From the NCBI RefSeq assembly GCF_006517395.1, contig NZ_VDCY01000004.1, positions 62,001 through 126,000 of the forward strand: DNA of 64,000 nucleotides, given 5' to 3'. The notes beneath the pieces are model-generated. The model saw only the letters and a program-made list of their open reading frames with translations. It was not told where the DNA came from and searched no databases. Position numbers and translations under genes: made by a program. Below, in pieces: positions 59,711 through 64,000 of the stretch. The first letter of the stretch is position 1. Every line of letters begins with the position of its first letter. The DNA is from Terrilactibacillus laevilacticus (GTDB taxonomy: Bacteria; Bacillota; Bacilli; Bacillales; Sporolactobacillaceae).

Positions 59711-60238
59711 TTAAAAATGGTCGTAACGAATGATTTCGTCCCTTGACAAAAGCTTCTTTGTCTTTGGTTCTCCTTTGGGATATCCTAATCCCATAATTGC
59801 TACAATTCTCCGGTCATCAGGAATCAACAGCTGTTTTCTTACAAAATTTTCACGTTTTTTTGATTCGTTAGGGTCTTCCGAATGATAGACCGCTCCAAAC
59901 GCAGTCCCTAATCCCTGTTCAACTGCGGACAGCCAAATGAACCCACAAGCAATGGATGCATCTTGTAGCCAATATTTACTGATCTCAGGTCGTCCTGTCA
60001 CAATAATCGCAGCGGTTGCTTCTCGTAACCACGAGACGAACGGGGTTGTATGGACTAACTGATCGATAGTCTCACGCTTTACGGTTAGTATAAATTCCCT
60101 AGAAGGCAAATGATTTCCTGATGGAGATAGAAATGCAGCTTCCAATACCTTTTCCAATGTTTCTTCTGGAATTTTCTTATCCTGAAAATTTGTGATTTCT
60201 CTTCTGTTCTGGATGGTTTCTAGTATGTTCATATCCAT
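59711..60238 (-). CDS. Nitroreductase-family protein
   Basis: 175 residues; FMN-dependent NAD(P)H oxidoreductase of the nitroreductase fold. ETIQNRREITNFQDKKI near the N-terminus (the R-R-x-I FMN phosphate contact), AAFLSPSGNHLPSREFI, and the C-terminal IVAIMGLGYPKGEP. Physiological substrate unknown. GAGAGGTGAATGG precedes the ATG. Confidence 0.88.
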   Translation of the reverse strand: MDMNILETIQNRREITNFQDKKIPEETLEKVLEAAFLSPSGNHLPSREFILTVKRETIDQLVHTTPFVSWLREATAAIIVTGRPEISKYWLQDASIACGFIWLSAVEQGLGTAFGAVYHSEDPNESKKRENFVRKQLLIPDDRRIVAIMGLGYPKGEPKTKKLLSRDEIIRYDHF

Positions 60239-61391
60239 TCACCTCTCAATGATTGTTCTAGGTTAATAATAGCAAAACCAAAGGAAAATCTAAACTAAAC
60301 CTAGAGATTTTCTTTGAATTAGGCTGAAAATAACAAATCGATGAAGCAAAATCCTCTCTTTTTGTAGGCGCTCACGGATCTACATGGTCTTTCTGTTTAA
60401 ATAAAACTCTAACTTTTAGGGGTCACATCAACGAGAGAGGGTTTAAATATGACTCTTTGTCACTTGTGGTACCACCACTAACACATATGACAAAGAGCCT
60501 TATAAAATTTAGTGTTTTTTAAGGTAGGGGGTGAAGATTCTCATTTCATAACCAAAAACGACTGTTTTGTTTTTTATGAACTAAATTTGATCCAAAAAAT
60601 ATCTAAGCGTTGGTATTATGTCAAAAAGCTGTTTTACCTAATTTGAAGTTTCCTTTTATTTCAGGCAATGAGAATTGAGTGGAAAAGTGGAATTAGTGAA
60701 ATACTCTAAAGACATACTTTAAACAAAAGTTAATGTATACAAAGCGTCCTATCCCCAAATCTGGATGTCTAAATGTAAGAGAACCCATAACCCATATTAA
60801 CCAATCAAGGGTTTTGCAAGATCGTGGACTTAAGTCTACGGTCTGCAATAGACTAGGAAACTAGTCCTGGACTGTAGACGAAGACCATTTATGGATGATG
60901 TTTTCAGTTTCTTCTTTTATAATCAATAATAGAAATATGGAGACACATATGGATTATTTTTAATGGCCAGGTATTACCATATTTCTAATCAAGGCTTCTA
61001 ATAATAGTGAGTTAGAAAACGTTCATAGTGATAATTTCCGTACATTCTTCTACAGCTCGCCATACGGGAGTTTACCTGATTGTCTCGATAGGGTATCAAA
61101 TGGGTGTCAACGTGATGAAGGAATAACTGCCCGAAAAAAATTTCTTTATCACTTTTTATGTAGAGTTTTGTTGTAATGCATGTGCATTTTGTGAAGAAAA
61201 TGGCCGATTTTTGATGAATCATGATTTGATTAACCGTCTATAGAATGATATTATTTTATCTTGGGTCTAACTTCTCGCAAACTCTTTTTTTCCCTCAAAT
61301 AAAAATTGAAATTCTACTCTTTTTCCTGTTTAGAGAATCTTAATGTCCCCAATTAAAAACGTTATCGCATAAGATGTTTTTATCTTGAATA
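60239..61391. other. Long gene-free region before nrdI with two structured hairpins
   Basis: About 1.15 kb with no convincing gene on either strand; short frames here lack ribosome sites. Two hairpins are visible. At 60453-60497, CTCTTTGTCA-x-x-TGTG pairs with CACA-x-x-TGACAAAGAG around GTACCACCACTAA. At 60834-60879, GTCTACGGTC pairs with GACTGTAGAC and encloses the perfect stem-loop GACTAG-GAAA-CTAGTC (60851-60866). The length is unusual for this otherwise dense window and could hide a small RNA or decayed sequence. Confidence 0.5.
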
Positions 61392-61438
61392 ATACAATAT
61401 ATTGTGGTAAGTTTAATATTAACAACAAGATGTAGTAT
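61392..61438 (+). promoter_or_regulatory. Tandem NrdR boxes upstream of nrdI-nrdE
   Basis: Box 1 (61392-61407) has the core CAATATATTG and box 2 (61423-61438) the core CAAGATGTAG. Both fit every strongly conserved position of the NrdR consensus C-W-A-T-A-T-A-T-W-G except the variable ones, and they start exactly 31 bp apart, three helical turns, the usual NrdR arrangement. Confidence 0.72.
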
Positions 61439-61575
61439 TTGGTTCGGAAAATGGGTATATCAATACTACCATGCATAGATGTAAAAATACTTTAATAAGG
61501 CGATCTTACTTCTTTTAAAGTATTCTCTAAAAAACTATGAATCTGAAATATTAGCAAGGAAAAGGTGACCGTTTC

Positions 61576-61953
61576 GTGCTTATTCTATTTGAAACCATGA
61601 CGGGAAATGTCAAACGATTTTTGAACAAAGTCGGATTAGAGCATCAACATATTGATAGTCAACCCCAAATTGATGAGCCTTTTATATTAGTGACAAATAC
61701 GATAGGATTCGGCCAACCCCCCGAATCGGTGACTGAATTTTTATCAAATAAGGGTCACTTAATACGAGGTGTTGCTGCAAGTGGAAACCGCAATTGGGGA
61801 CCTAATTTCGCACATTCTGCTGATGTCATTTCAGCTAAATATAACGTGCCTATTCTGTTTAAGTTTGAGTTAGGCGGGACATCTCAAGACGTAATTACAT
61901 TTCGCGAAAGGGTGAACGCATTTGATCGAAGCAATGACAAAGTCGCACATTGA
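61576..61953 (+). CDS. nrdI: Flavodoxin-like protein NrdI
   Basis: 125 residues; FMN protein that supplies oxidant for assembling the dimanganese-tyrosyl cofactor of NrdF. MTGNVKRFLNKVG carries the FMN phosphate loop; GFGQPPESVTEFL and GVAASGNRNWGPNFA are family signatures. GTG start with AAGGAAAAGGTGACC upstream. It overlaps the nrdE start, so the pair is translationally coupled. Confidence 0.93.
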   Translation: MLILFETMTGNVKRFLNKVGLEHQHIDSQPQIDEPFILVTNTIGFGQPPESVTEFLSNKGHLIRGVAASGNRNWGPNFAHSADVISAKYNVPILFKFELGGTSQDVITFRERVNAFDRSNDKVAH

Positions 61954-64000
61954 ATTAAATAATGAAATGATGCAAAGAGGAGAAGACGGGTTTTATCGTC
62001 TTGAGAAGGATAAAGAAGCTATTGAAGCTTATATGGTTGAAGTGGATCAAAAAATGGTTAAGTTTTCAAGTATATTAGAGCGGATTCACTATTTAGTTAA
62101 TGAACATTTTTATTATGATGTTTTTGCCGAGTATACAGAAGAACAAGTTCAACATATCCATGAATTGGCTCATAGCTTTAACTTTAAGTTTCAATCGTAC
62201 ATGGCAGCAAGTAAATTTTACCGTGATTATGCGATGAAAACAGACGATAAAAAATGTTATCTTGAGCATTATGCGGATCGTGTGGCGATTGTCGCCCTTT
62301 ATCTTGCACGTGGAAATGCTTTGAAAGCTGAGACTTTTACACGTTCGATGATGGAACAACGTTATCAACCAGCAACACCCACTTTCTTAAATGCAGGTAA
62401 AGCACGTCGTGGTGAATTGGTTTCTTGTTTTCTACTTGAAGTGGATGACTCCTTAAACTCGATTAACTACATAGAGAGCACAGCCCAACAACTCTCAAAA
62501 ATCGGTGGCGGTGTGGCTATTAACCTTTCAAAAATTCGGGCTCGCGGGGAAGCGATCAAAGGCGTTGAAGGTGTGGCCAAAGGTGTCGTTCCTGTTGCAC
62601 GTAAATTACAACTCGGTTTCTCCTATGCTGATCAGCTTGGTCAACGTCCAGGTGCTGGGGCAGCTTATTTAAACATTTTCCACTGGGATGCACCAGAATT
62701 TCTAGATACAAAGAAAGAAAATGCCGACGAAGACATCCGTTTGTCGACCTTATCGATTGGTCTTATCGTACCTGGGAAATTTTTCGAACTCGCGGAGAAA
62801 GGTAAATCATTTTATATGTTCGCACCCTATACGGTGTATAAAGCTTACGGGCGTCATCTTGATGATATGGATATCGATGAGATGTATGATGAATTGGTAC
62901 AAAACGATGCCGTTAAAAAGAAAAGTGCGGACGCTCGTGAGTTTTTAAATATTATTGCCCAAATGCAAATGCAATCAGGTTATCCCTATATTTTCTTTAA
63001 AGACAATGCAAATAAAAATCACGCTCTCAGTAGCCTTGGACAAGTTAAAATGTCCAATCTTTGTACAGAAATCTTTCAACTTCAAGAAACGTCTACGATT
63101 AATGATTACGGCGTAGAGGATATCATTCGACGTGACATTTCATGTAATCTTGGTTCATTAAATATCGTTAATGTTATGGAAAGCGGGAAGTTACAAGAAT
63201 CCATTCACGATGGTATCGATGCTTTAACTCAAGTTAGTGATATGACGAACATATCAAATGCTCCAGGTGTACGAAAAGCAAATAATGAACTCCATTCCGT
63301 CGGACTTGGTGCCATGAACCTTAATGGCTATTTAGCGAAGAATCAAATCGCTTATGAATCGGAAGAAGCTCGTGACTTTGTCAGAACGTTCTTCTCGATT
63401 GTCAATTTTTATTCGATCGAAAAATCGATGGAGATCGCCAAAGAACGTGGTAAAACTTTCGATGGTTTTGAAAAATCAAGTTATGCTGATGGCACATATT
63501 TTAATAAATATCGAGTGGAATCTTTTGCTCCACGAACGGAGAAAGTCAAAGAGTTATTTAGAGGTATTGCCATTCCTACACCAGAAGACTGGAACAACCT
63601 TAGTGAAGAAGTAAAGGCAAATGGCTTGTATAATGCCTATCGTTTAGCTATCGCACCAACACAATCGATTAGCTACGTTCAAAATGCAACAAGTTCAGTC
63701 ATGCCTGTCGTCAATATTATTGAACGCAGAAAATATGGCAACAGTGAAACGTTCTATCCCATGCCTTTCTTATCTCCACAGACGATGTGGTACTATAAAT
63801 CAGCCTTTCAAACGAATCAATACCGTGTGATTGATTTAATTGTTGAAGCACAGCAGCATGTCGACCAAGGTATTTCGACCATCCTTTATGTTGATAGCAT
63901 GACGAGTACACGTGAACTTGCCCGTCTGTACGCTTATGCCCATAAAAAAGGGTTGAAATCACTTTACTATACAAGAACGCAACTATTATCACCTGAAGAA
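61922..64000 (+). CDS. nrdE: Class Ib ribonucleotide reductase alpha subunit NrdE, 5' part
   Basis: Reduces ribonucleoside diphosphates. The frame is open from 61922 to the window edge (693 codons) and so lacks only the C-terminal end with its redox cysteines. Visible: QYQPATPTFLNAG-like segment (YQPATPTFLNAGKARRGEL), first active-site Cys in ELVSCFLLEV, the N-x-C-x-E radical motif in MSNLCTEIF, and SCNLGSLNIVN with the partner Cys. TTG 61922 has GAAAGGG nine bases upstream; ATG 61934 is the alternative. No N-terminal ATP-cone is present, as usual for class Ib. Confidence 0.95.
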   Translation, partial: MIEAMTKSHIELNNEMMQRGEDGFYRLEKDKEAIEAYMVEVDQKMVKFSSILERIHYLVNEHFYYDVFAEYTEEQVQHIHELAHSFNFKFQSYMAASKFYRDYAMKTDDKKCYLEHYADRVAIVALYLARGNALKAETFTRSMMEQRYQPATPTFLNAGKARRGELVSCFLLEVDDSLNSINYIESTAQQLSKIGGGVAINLSKIRARGEAIKGVEGVAKGVVPVARKLQLGFSYADQLGQRPGAGAAYLNIFHWDAPEFLDTKKENADEDIRLSTLSIGLIVPGKFFELAEKGKSFYMFAPYTVYKAYGRHLDDMDIDEMYDELVQNDAVKKKSADAREFLNIIAQMQMQSGYPYIFFKDNANKNHALSSLGQVKMSNLCTEIFQLQETSTINDYGVEDIIRRDISCNLGSLNIVNVMESGKLQESIHDGIDALTQVSDMTNISNAPGVRKANNELHSVGLGAMNLNGYLAKNQIAYESEEARDFVRTFFSIVNFYSIEKSMEIAKERGKTFDGFEKSSYADGTYFNKYRVESFAPRTEKVKELFRGIAIPTPEDWNNLSEEVKANGLYNAYRLAIAPTQSISYVQNATSSVMPVVNIIERRKYGNSETFYPMPFLSPQTMWYYKSAFQTNQYRVIDLIVEAQQHVDQGISTILYVDSMTSTRELARLYAYAHKKGLKSLYYTRTQLLSPEE

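Noticed and set aside
60453-60497. GGTGGTACCAC on the minus strand resembling a T-box core upstream of the nitroreductase gene
   Set aside because: It sits in the loop of a closed hairpin, no Stem I (AGAGA / GGTGG) lies upstream, and no U-tract follows.
60998-61222. 74-codon minus-strand frame
   Set aside because: No ribosome site, composition unlike a protein, no family resemblance.

Overview
The window comes from an AT-rich, spore-forming low-GC Gram-positive bacterium of the order Bacillales. The evidence is a GerA-type spore germinant receptor operon, a YtaF-like sporulation membrane protein, Bacillus-style alsR/alsSD and gltC/gltAB loci, four T-box leaders, Gly-rich Shine-Dalgarno sites and many GTG/TTG starts. 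The genus cannot be fixed from sequence alone; a Sporolactobacillaceae- or Bacillaceae-like host fits. No prophage, CRISPR array, rRNA, tRNA or intact transposase was seen.

Layout. 0-4 kb: end of a thioesterase-like gene, then an SwrC/AcrB-type RND exporter. 4-8 kb: alsR diverging from alsS-alsD (acetoin from pyruvate). 8-14 kb, minus strand: a germinant receptor operon with A, C and small D subunits and two tandem B permeases, and upstream of it a YtaF/MntP-like membrane protein. 14-20.5 kb: single genes (YczE-like membrane protein, AIM24 family, an anchored beta-propeller-like protein, HAD hydrolase, sugar O-acetyltransferase, beta-hydroxyacid dehydrogenase). 20.7-41.2 kb is an amino-acid biosynthesis island: serA (serine T-box), hisC (T-box with an apparent Phe specifier), aroA (DAHP synthase fused to chorismate mutase), hom-thrC-thrB, ilvD, ilvB-ilvN-ilvC behind a T-box with an apparent Ile specifier, leuB-leuC-leuD and a short ilvA. 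leuA is absent from this locus. 41-45.8 kb: an SNF2 helicase with a SWIM zinc-finger partner, and psiE. 46-49 kb: glycerate kinase and lipM-lipA. 49-56.4 kb: gltC diverging from gltA-gltB. 56.5-60.2 kb: YetF-like protein, T-box-controlled thrS, nitroreductase. 60.2-61.6 kb is gene-free with two hairpins. Tandem NrdR boxes then precede nrdI-nrdE, which runs off the edge.

The gene set forms a connected nitrogen and carbon network. GltAB supplies glutamate for the transaminations. Hom/ThrBC make threonine, IlvA converts it to 2-oxobutyrate, and IlvB/N/C/D plus LeuBCD make isoleucine, valine and most of leucine. AroA and HisC feed aromatic amino acids, SerA feeds serine, and AlsSD drains excess pyruvate. 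Much of this appears to be controlled by tRNA charging: specifiers read by aligning the four T-boxes are Ser, Phe, Ile and Thr.

The least ordinary material lies between the genes. There are three families of dispersed, structured, non-coding repeats (five, four and two copies), one of which lies inside the serA T-box leader. The alsS leader can form mutually exclusive hairpins. An unlisted 32-residue membrane miniprotein with a strong ribosome binding site and its own terminator lies downstream of aroA.
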